Source of the DNA: Stereum hirsutum FP-91666 SS1
Taxonomy: Eukaryota > Basidiomycota > Agaricomycetes > Russulales > Stereaceae
Reading direction: 5' to 3'
NCBI RefSeq assembly: GCF_000264905.1
Contig: NW_006763137.1
Coordinates: forward strand, 622,719-686,718
Length of the DNA: 64,000 nt
Below the pieces are notes generated by a model that saw only the letters and a list, made by a program, of their open reading frames with translations, was not told where the DNA came from and made no database searches. Numbering within the stretch: the stretch's first letter is position 1; each line of letters begins with the position of its first letter. The position numbers were made by a program, and so were the translations under genes. Shown one piece after another: positions 9,653 through 23,103 of this stretch.

Positions 9653-9926
9653 TTGAGGTGGAGGTAGAGAGCATGGCACAAGATCGGAGAAGCAAAAAGA
9701 TTGAAGACGCGTCAGCACGCCACTCGCAATCAACCGAGCGGAGAATATTCCGAGAAACCGGCGCACGGCGAACTTTATCTCGGGCTTTCTTTCTTTCGCG
9801 TCAACCACCACCGCCACCCACATCACCATTTCCAATTGTATTGTTTCGTCTGTTTCCCCGCCTCTCCCTCCCTCTCCCTCCCTCTCCCACTCGCGGCTTC
9901 CGTTCTCGTTTGGCTTGGTGTTCGTG

Positions 9927-12900
9927 ATGAGTCGTCCTCAGCCTGGTCGAGCTCCTATCACGATCGACTTGACGGACTATGACTTCGGCGACGACGAATC
10001 GCACGAGGGAGTCATTTCTCCTCGTGACGCCACTGCCAACAAGGAGGTCATATACGTAGACGTCTCGCCCGAGCCTCCGGATACGCGAACCATAGTGCTC
10101 GATGTCTATCAAGAGGTCTGGGACGAGTATCGCAAGTGGAAATATCACTGGAGCGCACTACTTGTTCGGGATCTTCGTCATGTTGATGTTTCTGAGAGTG
10201 CTCCGGCGAGTGCGTCGCTGGAGGGAGAACTTGTTGATTCGAGCTCGGATGGTGATGATGGTTATGATTTTTCGAGGGCGTCTGCTCCTTCGAATATCAC
10301 CTTCGTCTGCGCGACTCCTGTGAATGCTCAGGCTGGTCCATCCACCACCATTACCACCATGTCCCACAAGATCCTCGACACAGCGACCACTCGCCTTCCA
10401 CCAGACACAGACACGGACCCGGTCTACGAATCTTATCAGCCCACGAACGTCAACATATCCGTCTCCGTCCCGAAAGCCCGGGATTACATGCCAGACTTCA
10501 TCCCGTATGCGGATGAAGAAGGCTTCGATCAGGAAAAATATCTGGAGCAGTTTGGTGGCGGGTCTGCGTGGGAGGAAGAAGAGATGGAGGACCCGGATGG
10601 TGAGATTTCTTCTTCTTTTTTCTGTTCGCTTGTCAGTCGTGCTGGAAGTAAAGGTCAAAATTTAATGCTGATAGATAGATAGTCATCGAGATACAGCTCG
10701 AGACCGTGAGGAGGTTGTATTATAGAAACAAGCTGTCGCTCGAAGATATTGAGAAGACGGAAGTTCTGCCGCCCTTACGGACGCGCGGATCTGGTGTGTT
10801 GTGGAAAGCGAAGAGGAAGTAAGTCCTTTTCTTTTCGAACACATCATCTTCAATCATGTTTGACACGTGTAGAGCTACTCTAATGGCGTTTTCAGAGATC
10901 TTCTTCATTGGCCAAACTCGGCTCAAGATCTTCCTCCAGCAGAGGCTCTCTTTGAGACCGCATTTCCTTTGCGCGGCATACATGATGAAAGTTCGGTAAG
11001 ACAGGTTTACTTCTGTCCACACCCGAACTGTATAGACATGGCTTGTCCTACACATCGTACGTGTTTCAGCCATTTTCCAATAATCACATATTCTTTGACC
11101 ATTACGCCGTACACAGATCAACAATTCTCCAATATCGGTCGACCACCTCGTCCGACTATGTCTAGTGTGGCACTTCAGACAAGCAGAGGCAAGCCTTGTG
11201 GAGAGCGGTGCTTTCGTCGTGCTATGGAGAATGTGCAGGTATATACCTGTTACATCATTGAACAACGATATTCTCTCAACATAAAGCTGATATCTATCAA
11301 CTTGGCACTCAGGACTTGATCCGCTGGACAGAAATCGAGCTCACCGATCTCGCTGATGTCCTCCGTGTCTTTCCGGATGGTATCCCGTGTGATCTCGCTA
11401 GGATGGTGCGCAAACCATGTGCTGAGGTGTGTTTTTGCAAGCAGGATTGTCTGTTCTTCCATGCGCTCGGTAATACCTGACTCCCCTTAAACGACAATAT
11501 AGGTTTTCTTCCAACGACGCGAGCTCATTCCAGATTCAAGCATCCAAAACCTCGAAGGACGTGCTGCTCCTGCCCGTGCTTCCGCAACAGGTCGAGAATT
11601 GGAGTTTGGTCCGTGCATCTTCATCAACTCTTTCGATTCCAAGTTCCTGTGATATTTTTGCCGTACTGACTTAGTCGATTGCGCGTAGTTGATGACCTCA
11701 AGGGGATTACGGAGGCGGAGGGACACAAGGGCTATGTCCGAGTGCCGCCGTGTAATCACCCTGGCGAGCACTGCGATACGGCCAGGTGCTCTTGTTTCAA
11801 GGAGAAGCAGCACTGTGTGACTATGTGTCAGTGTATTAACGATTGTAAGCCCTCCGACCCTTGTACCACGTTCTCATATGAAGATCGAACGGCCGTTAAT
11901 GACTGTGTCTGACCCCCTTATCTCGGTGTGATGTTATACAGGCGAACGACGATACCCTGCGTGCGATTGTAACCCTCTGAAGATGAGGTCGAAGACGCGG
12001 ATTTGTTGGCATAATTCAAAGTGTCAGTGTCGACTGGAGAAGAGGGAATGTGATCCCAGGAGATGTGTGTGTTGTACTACTAAAGTGTGCGTATCACGTC
12101 TCGTTTCCTGAATCGTGCACGTATTTCAAGCTTACGATGTTTCCTGCATTCCATGATGTTATGTGTACGGTATAATCTTTTGGAATAGAGATGAGCACGG
12201 TGAGAGATCAGCGAGAAAGAATAAGGGCAAGTCGAAGGAGAAGAAAGAAGGTACGTATCATCGCTTGCTCTCGCGATGGATAACGTGAGTGGACTCATGC
12301 GAGTGCAGCAGATGTTACGATGCGCCAATGCTCGAACATGAGCATTCAACAGGGAGATGAAGTGGTAAGCTCTCACAAGGACGTCTCGTTGACCCGGCTC
12401 GTTATGCTCATTGTCATCTGTTGGCGGATAGAAACTCGAAGTGAGGAAGGGAAAGGTCGGATTCGGGGCCTTTGCGACAACGGCACTCGTCCCGAAGGAT
12501 TATATCGGCGGTATGTATACCTTTCTTCCTGATTCTCAACGCTAGTGCTGATGATTGATGGGTCATGGTCGGGCACTGTAGAATATGTAGGCGAACTTCG
12601 GAGCGATTCCGACGAGGAAGATGTAGATCCCTTCAAGTAGGTTTTCCATTTCCCCTCACTTACAAAGCATCCACATCCTCCATCGCTGGGTCGAGGCTTA
12701 CATAGTCGTTGGTTCAGTATGTTACGACTGTACACCCACCGGAATTACCTCTTTGGACTGAACGATATCTGGGTCGTGGATGGGACACGAGCTGGAAACG
12801 ACATCAGATTTATTAATCATGGGAAGGACGGGAACGTTGAGGCTGCAGGTACGTACCGGTTCATCTCATGCGTTCCATCGAGCGTAGAGTGTTTCTTTGG

Positions 12901-13299
12901 TTCTGACAAACGATCTCCCCTTTTTTCAGTCATCCTCGTGAACGGGGATCCTCGCATCGGCATTTGGGCAAGTACGTACTACTCTCAGCCATTTCCTTAT
13001 TACTCCCTCATATGATCTACGTTTCTGACATTATCTCGTCTAAAGCGAAATATATCGGCGCGGGAGAAGAGATACTGCTGAACTATGGAGAGGAGTATTG
13101 GACGGCTGGGGACGCCCCAGGTTCTGAATCCGAATCTGAAGAGTACGAAGAAGAAAGGGTCAGCCAACGCAAGGTTCCCAGAGCGAATGACAGAGAAGAG
13201 CATGCGACAGCACATAACAATGAGCGGTTTGAAGAGGATGAAGAATGGGAAGGTGATTATGAGGACGATGGCGAGTATGACCCCAGCGAGGAAGATTGA
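9927..13299 (+). CDS. EZH2-like histone methyltransferase, copy A
   Basis: Fifteen exons (9927-10599, 10683-10818, 10896-11056, 11117-11238, 11313-11426, 11503-11608, 11689-11844, 11942-12086, 12189-12250, 12312-12364, 12432-12510, 12582-12636, 12718-12848, 12930-12971, 13046-13299) give 762 residues in consistent phase. Domain order matches PRC2 catalytic subunits: Cys/His cluster CPHPNCIDMACPTH (about 309-323), SANT2-like segment ending PCAEVFFQRR (about 366-410), CXC cysteine region (about 455-537), SET domain (about 576-697) with VGFGAF, YIGEYVGEL, RFINHG and LLNYGEEYW. The family trimethylates histone H3 lysine 27 in the nucleus to repress genes. The N-terminus ITIDLTDYDF resembles a SUMO-interacting motif. 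The acidic C-terminal tail is unusual. Copy B lies 281 bp downstream in the same orientation. Catalysis is inferred; the NH and Tyr signature residues are present. Confidence 0.88.
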
Positions 13300-13580
13300 T
13301 ACTTACGCCGATGATCGCTGTTCGTGAATAACTCTTTATACTTATGATAAAGTTAATGTACATGTACCAAAGCGAGCCGAGATCGTCATTTATATCTCTT
13401 CAGTCAGTAACGGAGGTTCCAGCCATTTTTGAGTCATTTGTGCGTTCAGCCAGATTCTATTCCTGTGGCGCGGAGCCAAACGAGACCAAACAAACACGCG
13501 CGGTTCAAGCGCGGTGAACTTGCGTTCTCCTTTCCTCTCAACCACCACAACCAAACTACTACGCACCTTTCGATCCCTAC

Positions 13581-16500
13581 ATGAGCACCACACCAAGGGC
13601 TCGCAGTAACGCACCTATCGACCTCACGCTCGATGACTTGGATGACGATGACAGCACGCTCGTGTTTGATGCCCACTGGCATGATGACGACCCACCGGCA
13701 TCTACTTCAGACACCCAATCTAAGCCATCTAACGAGCAGCTAGTTCGTGATATTCTTGAAGAGGTCTGGGAAGACTTCATCATAAATTGGAAGAAGTACC
13801 ACAATCTGCTAGTTGTGGGGAGTCTAAAAGACCCCCATGAGTTCTGTACCAATGACGAGAATGATTCACTCACTGCATCTCATGACGACTGTAACGACGA
13901 CGACGACGACACGTGTCTATCGAGCTCAGATACCGATGATGCTATGGATCTTGTGGATGCTCATACTCCTCACAAACCTCATGGTGCCCACGTTCGCTTC
14001 GCTGATGCGACGCGAAAAATAAATATATACACCGAGTCCACTACAGGCGCTGGTCCTTCGACCGTCACAATCGAACCCATTCGTACTATAACACTCCCAG
14101 TCGACACATCAAACGATCCCTCCTTCGAGGCTTTCCAGCCGGCGAATGTTTGTATCGGAGTTGACATACCCGCCACAGTGGATTATATACCTGATTTCAT
14201 ACCGTACGCAGATGAGGAGGAGTTTGATCAGGAGGAATACTTGAAGCAGTACAAAGAGTTTGGTTGGCAGGATATGGATAGGAATGATCCCGACCGTACG
14301 CCTTTTGTCTCCACTTTCTTTTGGAGCACTATATCGCTGATGCTAAGCTGCTGTGAATTAGTAATCGAGGTCTACCTTGAGACCGTTCGCAGGCTTTATT
14401 ATGGACACACCCTCTCATTGGAAGATATCGAGAAGACAGAACTTCTGCCCCAGCTCCGTACGCCTAAGTCTGGCATTTTGCGGAAAGCGGCCCGAAAGTA
14501 CGTTGCTCGATCCGTCGTTATAGGCAGCGTTATACTGAGATACACTTCATTTCTCAGGGACCTCATTCAGTGGCCAAATGGCAGGACCACCGGTTACCTT
14601 CCACCTGTTAGCGAACTCTTCAAAATCGCTTTTCCGGTCCCCGAAGTACGGAGCAAGGCCGCAATGAAACAGCCTGCTTTCTGCCCTCACCCCAACTGCC
14701 TAGATGTCGCTTGTCCAACCCATCGTACGTTCCGTTCCGGATTTTCTTGTTTCATACTAGTTCTCATGCGGAGTGATCCTGTAGATAAATTTTATGCAGG
14801 CATGGAACCTCGGCCCCGTCTCCCAACGATCTCAAGCATAAACTTTCAGGCAAGCAAAGGGAATGCTTGCGGCCAGCGATGCTTCCGCCATGCTATGGAT
14901 ACGACAGAAGTACGTCATTCTCCTCTGTTGCGCCGATATGCTATCGTGAATAACACTCGCTATGGATGTGTCTAAGGAATTGGTACACTGGCAGGAAGAT
15001 GATGTCAATGACTTGTCGGAGATACTCAGAGTTTTCCCTGACGCTACCCCTTGTGACCTAGCGATAATGGTCCACAAGCCGTGCATGGAGGTACGTCGGT
15101 GTCTGTCTTCAATCTGCGTAGCATTGCTGTCTATGCACACATGAACATTCAATTTTTGTCCAGGTTTTCTTTCAACGTCGAATCCTTATACCAGACTCGT
15201 CCATACGAGACCTTGAAGGACGGCCAGTTCCAGCTACCTCTTCAATATTTGGTCGAAAGCCGAGATTCCGTACGTGATTCGAATCATTCACGGCCAACTC
15301 CTCACTAATGGACCTGTTTTCCGAGTAGAGGACGATATAGCGTATGCTCACAATAAATATATCAGGTATTCTGTCTTTCTGGCCGTTCAGATATTTTGCG
15401 TGTTGATGGGCTACTGGGCATTCTTCAAGGGTTCCGCCTTGCGACCATCCCGGGGAACACTGTAATACAGCCAAATGTGGTTGCTATGAGGCAGAACAGC
15501 ATTGCATACGCATGTGCAAATGCATCGAAGATTGTCAGTCCTTGACACTCTTACGTCCTTGTCACATCGTTATTGACACCAGCTATAATCTAGGTGAACG
15601 ACGCTTCAAACCTTGCAAATGTCATCCCCACAAGCGGAAAAGCAGGAGAAAAGTGTGTGACACAAACTCAACCTGTTCGTGCAGGGCCCACGGTAGAGAA
15701 TGCGACCCGGAAAGATGTCGTTGTTGCCCGTAAGTCCATCTATCACGGTATTCTCGATTGCTGTCCCATCACTCGCATGAATTATGCTCATCTATCTGCC
15801 TTCAAAATTGGGTGTATAGAAATATACCGGAGCGCCCCAAAGGCAAGGGAAAGAAGGCGAACAAAAGTAGGCTCTGGGCCAGCTCGCTATTCGCCGTCTT
15901 CGACTGACGATGATTGTGTTGTCGGTTTGCATAGGACCGGACTTCAACCCTTGCCTGAACATGAAGATACAAGAAGGCATGGGTGCAGTACGTCACTTCC
16001 TTTGCCAGTACCCGCGCTCCCACGATGCGTCCTCTCTGACGCAATCCCCCTCATGCGCAGGACCTAGAGATTCGAGAGGGAACATGGGGATTTGGTGCAT
16101 TTGCTACAACCAGGATACCGCGTAATGGTTATATCGGAGGTATGTCTTCCTAATCTGGTCTTCTCGAACCCGTAAACCTACCCTTGAGGTTCTCTGATGA
16201 CTCGATGTTCTTCTTCTAGAGTACACAGGAGAACTTCGGAAAGAGCATGGTGGGGCAGAAGACCCCTGGAAGTGAGCTTAGTGTTATTTCACTACCCGAA
16301 TTTTTGTGCTTATAGTGACCTCCGTTTGCTAGGCATGAACATGACTATAGGGATCGAAACTACCTCTTTGGAGTGAATGATCGGGATACCGTTGACGGTA
16401 CGCGCGTGGGGAACGAACTACGCTTTATAAATCATGCAGACCCTCCGAATGCGAACGTCGACGCCCAATGTCAGTGAGTATCATGGTGTTGAAAGGCTGA

Positions 16501-16864
16501 CGATCGAGAACTGATGTGGTCAATTGATGTTTATAGTAATCCTCGTAAATGGAGACCAGAGGATCTCTCTTACTGCTAGTAAGTGTGTCTAAATCAAATC
16601 ATGCGAGACAGTTCTGATCGGTCATGATGTCCAGGCAAAGAAATCAAGCAAGGGCAAGAGCTCTTTTTGGACTATGGCAAAGACTATTGGCCGAAACTTG
16701 ATGCAGCGGGTGATGTGAGCACGGCTACCGTAGGTGATGTGCATGGCGATCAAACAGACGAGGACTCTGAGGGTGGAGAGGAGTATATAGAGGAACGTAT
16801 GGATGACGAAGAAGATGATGCGTATGTCCCGGATGAGCAGTCAGACGAAGAGTACCGTTTTTAG
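13581..16864 (+). CDS. EZH2-like histone methyltransferase, copy B
   Basis: Sixteen exons (13581-14295, 14362-14497, 14558-14724, 14800-14909, 14977-15090, 15164-15269, 15329-15365, 15430-15533, 15594-15729, 15820-15866, 15935-15987, 16061-16139, 16220-16271, 16333-16469, 16537-16578, 16635-16864) give 754 residues. It is a paralogue of copy A with the same order: CPHPNCLDVACPTHR, SANT2-like (ending PCMEVFFQRR), CXC (about 462-541) and SET (about 575-697) with WGFGAF, YIGEYTGEL, RFINHA and LFLDYGKDYW. Six exons have the same length as in copy A. The exon homologous to exon 7 of A is split by a 64-bp intron (15366-15429), needed to read VPPCDHPGEHC. The first intron has no stop and is a multiple of three. 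The N-terminus PIDLTLDDLDDDDS again looks like a SUMO-interacting motif. Likely an H3K27 methyltransferase by family. Confidence 0.87.
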
Positions 16865-19800
16865 GCCGGGTGCGATGTTACGCCTGCCACTTTCTTTCTT
16901 GGAGGGCCCTCGATTAATTATTCTTGGGCCGAAGAGCTGCCCGCGTACTCACATCATTCTTTGCTACTTGTGTCGTGTTTTGTCTTGCTTTGTAATGCTT
17001 GAACCGTTGCTACCAAGTTGTATTTATTGTATCTCTTTCTTGGAGGTGTTTCAGTTGAAGTTTCGATTTGACTACCTGGTTCAACACGGTATAAAATGTA
17101 GAGAATGAGAGCACCGAACCGACTGGGTGGCTGGATCTACCTCGCGGGGGATCGGTGTCAGTCAGAACCGAGCTTCAATTTACAACCAGGCGAAGCCGTC
17201 GTATTTGGGTGGCATCTATCTGGTGTGGCGGTACCGTGCTCAAACGATGTCAGGAATCAGGATAAAACCTCGGAGAGGCTATCTGCTAGCTGCTACTCTC
17301 CAGCAGATGTAGAGGTGCAGCATTGGTGTTATCTGTCAAAAAGAAATAGATTCGGAGCGGCCGAGGATTGAGACCCCGTCGGTTCAGACACGCTGACTCC
17401 AGGCGGCCGTACCATGGAAGATACCCTCTGCCAGCTACAAGAACAATTGTGCCAGCATTTCCGTGAGCTATGCAAAGCTTCTTTTCCAGTTATACTGTGC
17501 ATTAGAGCCTCGAATAAACTCTTGCAACCAGGGTGCTCACACTGAGCTCCACAGGCAGCGAGAGGATGTGCGCATTTAGAGCTAAGAACCTAGCAGCATC
17601 GATCCTGAGTCTTCAAATCGAAGTTCATGATCTGTCTCCATGGATCAATCCAGTCAACTTGAATCATGAAAGATTGAAGGGCAGAAGCGTGGTCCAGACT
17701 CTGAGGATTTGGAGAGGAGGCAGCGCACGATAATAGCGAGTTTGTGGAGCAACGCCACACGTGCAGTATGTGAGGCAATTATGCTCGTTATACTTTGCAA
17801 TAAGTACGAAATTCCCGCTCGCGATCCGCACCGTGACAACTTCTACATAACTTTGAATCGCGCCCATCGTTGACTCGACCAACTAAGAGGGTGTGGCGCG
17901 GGGGAGCACTTAGGCTTCCTGTGATACACGTTCCCTCGGCAAAGAGAACTGTGTCCGATATTACCATAGCAGATACGGCGAACTAATATTCATATGTATC
18001 GGGATAAAGTGGTAGCCCGTAGAATAATATGCGCGGGAGGTCCTAGCACTGATGCCTCTCGACGCCGCAGCTCGGGTGGCGGGTGGAAATATTTCTATCA
18101 TATACGAATACTACGTGATAGTAGTCGCCTCTCCCATGATATAATCCCGAGCCTGGAAGACAGACAGACAAGCATGAACGCCGTCTATCATCGCTGTCTG
18201 AAGGGACATAAAATCGCACATAACACGCCGTCGAAGACCGTCAACGATGCTGATGGCTGGCAGTCGCTGACCACGGTCACCATCGTGCCCGACATCCCCG
18301 TGGAGTGCACTTCCAAGTCATTGTGTCAAGTACGTCGGTCGTCCGATCGCGCTGTCCAAGTTACGATGGATTCGAGTTCCCATACTCCAGGCAAGATTCC
18401 GCGGTGATAACTCAAGAGAAAGCAACTTACGTACCTGAGCTAAACGTAGACATTGTCAGGATGAAGGACTCGAAAGGTGTGGGGAAGCCTAAGCTTGAAT
18501 AAATACGTGATTTTTGTCCTGATCTATCCCAGGGGTCGAAGTCGAACGCACAAACGAAACGGGGTCGAGGAGCAGGAATTGATGCATGCGTTTGGTGTAT
18601 GGTGTAGATACTATGCACTCGATGCGTACGCCGACAGAGGTTTTGAATCTAGAGCAGTGGAGCGACTTGTCTATAAATCCATCATCAATGTCAACTGCGT
18701 CCAGGAAGTGTAATTATGTCTGTCGAAGGCACAGGCACGATGCAAATCGTGGCACCATCTAATACTTAATGGGGAGGCAGTTGTCTCGAGACAAACCACG
18801 TGGAGACAAACCACGTGGCGGAAACGTGGCGGTTTATGTCCAAACAAGTAACTGTGTGGCGAACATTGCTGTGCCTCCAGTGTGGCTCCAAGACTCGTGC
18901 CTCAAAATAATTTCAATCTCTGTATATATTGCAGATGAAAGACGGGGAGCCAAACATCCCTGAATATTGGGACAAAATCCCTCGGGCATAGGAGTCAAAC
19001 AGCTTCGAGCACGGGAGCGAAATACATTTCTGCCAACGGTGCACGGGGGCCAAACCATCAAAATACCTTCGGGCCGAAGTGCTTAACATTTCGTGGCGCA
19101 TAAAACAACTGTGCATTTTGAGCACAGGAGCCAAAAGCCTTCGGGCATGGTTTGTGGTAGCGTAAAATTATCACACTCAGACATTTCGTTATCTATCAAA
19201 ATATTGTCAAGCAGCCGTGCGGACGCACGGGCACATGCTAGTTACATTAATACCGCCTCTCCGCTTACTACGCCTCGGTATTGCGCTCTGGTTATCTGGA
19301 GATTCAATCATAAGTTAGAACAGCCCATGATAAGAAGGTCAGAAGCGACATTCTGCGGTCACTACACGGGATAACATACCACGCCGGCCCCAATGGGACA
19401 AAGCTCAAGCTGATGAACGTATTTAATTCACGTTGCTTTTCTTGGGTCAAGACGACGCACTTCGCGAGACAATTCGGGAGCGAGGAAGATGAGCCAATTT
19501 TAGACGAGAAAAATCGGGAGATATTAATGGGGCATGGATCTCCGTAAGGTCGTCCAGCTGGAGATGTTTATTGTGGCTTGGGAAAGGCCTTGCCGCGCTT
19601 GTCAACAAAGCCCAGAACAAGTAGCCCCGAGTCGTCAGATTGTATTGTGTAGTCATACACAGTCGACCGGGGGTCCGAAATTATGTCCGGCGTGTATCTG
19701 TCCCTGGGAAGAGTTGAAAAGTGACGCGGTATAAGTGAGGATCTATAGAGGCGTACCGTAAATGCCGGCGGCAATATTAGCAACGGCGTCTTAGCTTTCC

Positions 19801-20883
19801 TCAAACGAGATGTGGATTGAACTACCGGTAGAATAAGATCGAGAAGAACAAACATCACACTATTTGTGTTTGTGTGAGTGTTGGTGTAACCTGTACGTTA
19901 CGATAAGTTGATTATGGAGCGGAAGAGACGTTCCAAAGATGGAAAAGTGCAGCGCCTTCAAGTTGACGAGGGTGGTGGCACTGCCGTCACAGAACTAAAC
20001 GGTTAGGCGTCTCACATAACTGGATACTCCAAACGGTCTGCCATGTATATCGCACACCGAACCATGCATTAGAAAGTCCCTGTGTAGTAGACATCAGCAT
20101 CTCGTCAGCGAGAGAGACTTGTAAGAAGAGTTCCACGCCGACTCGGGTGGAAAGCCACCCTCGAGTTGAGGACGTGAGCTTTGCGCAGTGCTCGTGAGAC
20201 AGACTGGGGAACAGTAGTAAGACTCCATGACATCCATTAACCCAGACAGAAAGCTGAATTTGAGAAGAAGTAGCAGTGCCTGTGACTGCTGGGGAGGACC
20301 GCCCATTCAAGGTTACAGTGAAACTCAACGTGAACTTCGTCACCGTCCAGTTCGACATAAACAGAACAAAGAACACATTACTATGAGCAAGACGATCAAA
20401 GCAAGACGAGCGCCTTATCCATAGCGGTCTGCACAACATATCGAAGACGAGGTAACGAGAAGCTAACACAGACAAAGAATCTGTACTCTGAGGGTTGTCT
20501 GAGGGATCTGAGTCAGAAGAAAGACGGACACATCCGGCATCGGCCAGCCGCCGTCAGCCGCATGCGGCGCTCCATCCCGGGCGGTCCGTGCCCTCTTTCG
20601 TCCCCAACGTCGACGACGTTGAGCCTCTCTGAAAATCCTTCTTGATATTGTCGACAAAGAACAGAACAAAAAGACTAAAGTCCTTGTGCTCAGAACTCTT
20701 AACTTAGTTATCCCTCAGTCGCAATAAAGCTCACATCCATCGGGATCGGAATCACAAGCCTTTCGACTGGTGGACACCACGCAGCACCCTCATCGCTTCA
20801 GGAATCACTTTCGGATCCTTGGATATCCACCATACAAATATTAACACACTCAGCGATCATCTCTGGCCAACCTCTCTAGTAGC
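16865..20883. other. Four-kilobase region without a recognisable gene
   Basis: Frames here are short or lack domains. Small features seen: a direct repeat GAGACAAACCACGTG (two copies at about 18785-18815) and a scatter of CCTTCGGGCA-like and GGGAGCCAAA-like words at 18945-19150 that looks like decayed tandem repeats. A 162-residue minus-strand frame at 19987-20475 has no recognisable domain. The region could be decayed transposon or gene remains. Confidence 0.45.
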
Positions 20884-23103
20884 ATGACCTTAGACAGCTC
20901 CCATTCGCCCTCCCCAAATATCAGTACTCGCACCAGTCCAGTCCCAGATTCAGGTCCAGGAATCATGTACAGATCTAATTCCCCCATCTTCGACGTCCCC
21001 GAATTCCCACCTCTTCGCCGAGTCAAACCGCTGCCAAAACGTCGTCGTACATCCCTAACCAACGAATCGAGTCCCACCCGGTCTGCCAACACATCTCTCC
21101 ATGATCCATCTAACCCTGTGGCGGCTCATCTCGCGGCGAACGGGACTCATGGGATATTCACTCTCCCCGCACTACCACCCATATCGCCCGACGCCACGAC
21201 GGAGGAGCTCATTGCGCATGCCGAAGAGCTCTCGGCCCAGATGGCGCTTCAGTCGTATTACATGCCTGTTTTAGGTGGTGTACAGGACTTTATCAAGAAC
21301 GAGGCAGGCGGGATTATGGATCGTGTTACCGCCGACGCAAATGCGAACGGGAACGGATCCGCCATCCATTTCTCTGGTCAGTTCGGATATCTCGAAGGAG
21401 GCGATGTGGGCGAGGGGTTTGTAGGACTGGATGAGTTTCGAAGAGGTCTGAATGGCGGCGGTGGCGGCAGGGATGATGAGGATGATAGGGATGGCGATTA
21501 CGTGGACCATCTCCCGCAGCGAGGAAACACCAAGAAACGCAAAGTCCCCGCCAACCTGTCCGGCTCACCTCGTGGTGCCGATTCTGTTGATGGACAATCT
21601 GGCGGTGAAGAAGATGGCCCCTCCGACCGCGGTATCCCTGTCGGTTTGCACCAGGATTCGGATTCTCCTGATGCCTTGAGATCTTCGGTGGATGATGGTG
21701 GTGGCGGTGGGTTAGGTGGAGGTGAAGGCGGTAAAGGGGTGGTATCGGCGCTTTTGAAGCAGGGGAGGATGCCGGGCGCGACGTTGGTCGGGTTACAGCA
21801 CAAGGAGATGCTGAAGAGCAGGAAACGGCAGCTGGCTGCTGTATTGGGTGCTCTCACGCATGGGGACACTCTCGCTCTGGACCAGGCCCTTTCTGCACAC
21901 TATCCTCTTCTCAAACCTTCGACGTCGTCTCTGGGAGCTTATGGTGGCGATTTAAAGGATGCAGGAACACGATTGCGTGGGGAGAGGGCGAGGGGGAGTC
22001 GTTTACGGACATTGAAGAGGAAGGCGAATGCTGCCCAGCGGTCTGCGGCTGCTCTCGCCCTGCAGGATGGTCGAGCCGACGGAGACGACGACGAAGAGAA
22101 GCTGCCACCTCCCGAGGGCGACTTCACCTTCAGTTGTCCGAGCAAGAGTAAGCATAATTCGACTTCTCTTCTTCTTTTGTTACAGCTGCCTTAATTTGCG
22201 GGCTCTTCAGCTTCGATCCGGCTCGTTGAGACTCGCAAGGAGGTGGCCGAGCTTCACGCACGCTTCGAGGCTGAATTATCACGACAAGCCGCCAAGGCAG
22301 CAGAGGCAGCCAAACAGGCGGCTGCAGCAGCAGCTGCCGCCGCCGCCCACGCGTCCAAGAAAGCCACTCGTGTTCAGCAGAAGGCGGCTCGTACTGGCAA
22401 CAACACGAACAGTCAAGTCACCGCCACGCACCCGCCTCCTCGCCTCGAACAATTGACCGGGACGGGAGAACAGACCATTGGAGGTGGTGCGAAGGGAAGA
22501 GGGAAGAAGAAGAAACGGTCTGCGTTGGCGAACGCGTCGAACCCTCATCATCTAAGGAACTACGTTCCTTCGAGGTTACCGAACCAGGGCCAAACGAATG
22601 CCGCTCAAGCCCAAGCGAACGCGCAGAATTATGTTTCTCCACTCCCCCTTCGATTTCTTTCTGCTCAGGTCCCTCCTCGCCGTCGTGGTGGCAAGAAAGA
22701 TCGGAGTCAGTCGCCACCATCGCAAGGCAAGAACGCAAAAGATAGAGAGGGGACACCGGTATCGCAGCTGGTAAACCCGATCGACGAATGGATCTGTCCG
22801 TTCTGCGAATATCAGCTGTTCTATGGTGATGATGCGTCGTACAGGAGAGCAGTGAGGAATCGGAAGAAGATATTGAAGAGAAGGCGACGAGCGAGGGAAC
22901 GTGCGGCTGCGGCTGCGAGTGGGAATAGTGCACCGGCGGGAAGAGACAGGGGATCGGGTGGCGACGACGAAGAGGACGAAGAGTATGAGCCTGAGCCTGT
23001 GGCACCTGTTCCGACCTCGAAGCATGGTGCGAGCGGTAGAGGCAGGGCAGGTGGAGGAGTAGGCGATGGGGATGGAGGAGGCGAAGTTCATGCGGGGAGG
23101 TAG
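20884..23103 (+). CDS. Unrecognised protein with CxxC motif
   Basis: Two exons, 20884-22147 and 22211-23103, give 718 residues. I do not recognise the family. Visible parts: a Pro/Ser-rich N-terminus with a basic patch (KPLPKRRR), a helical-looking segment TTEELIAHAEELSAQMALQ near residue 105, Gly/Asp-rich linkers, a second helical stretch (RLVETRKEVAELHARFEAEL) with poly-Ala at the start of exon 2, and near the C-terminus NPIDEWICPFCEYQLFYGDD followed by a strongly basic run (RNRKKILKRRRRARER). The WxCxxC and basic block look like the conserved core and could bind metal or nucleic acid, but only two cysteines are evident. Several nuclear-localisation-like clusters suggest a nuclear protein. 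The exon join preserves frame and gives SKTSIRLVETRK. Confidence 0.75.

Noticed and set aside
15274..15465. A frameshift that kills EZH2-like copy B
   Set aside because: The apparent shift disappears when a 64-bp GT-AAG intron (15366-15429) is removed; phase is then correct through the CXC domain.
19987..20475. A 162-codon minus-strand frame
   Set aside because: No domain, no supported splice partners and no similarity that I recognise; it may be a decayed fragment but cannot be supported as a gene.
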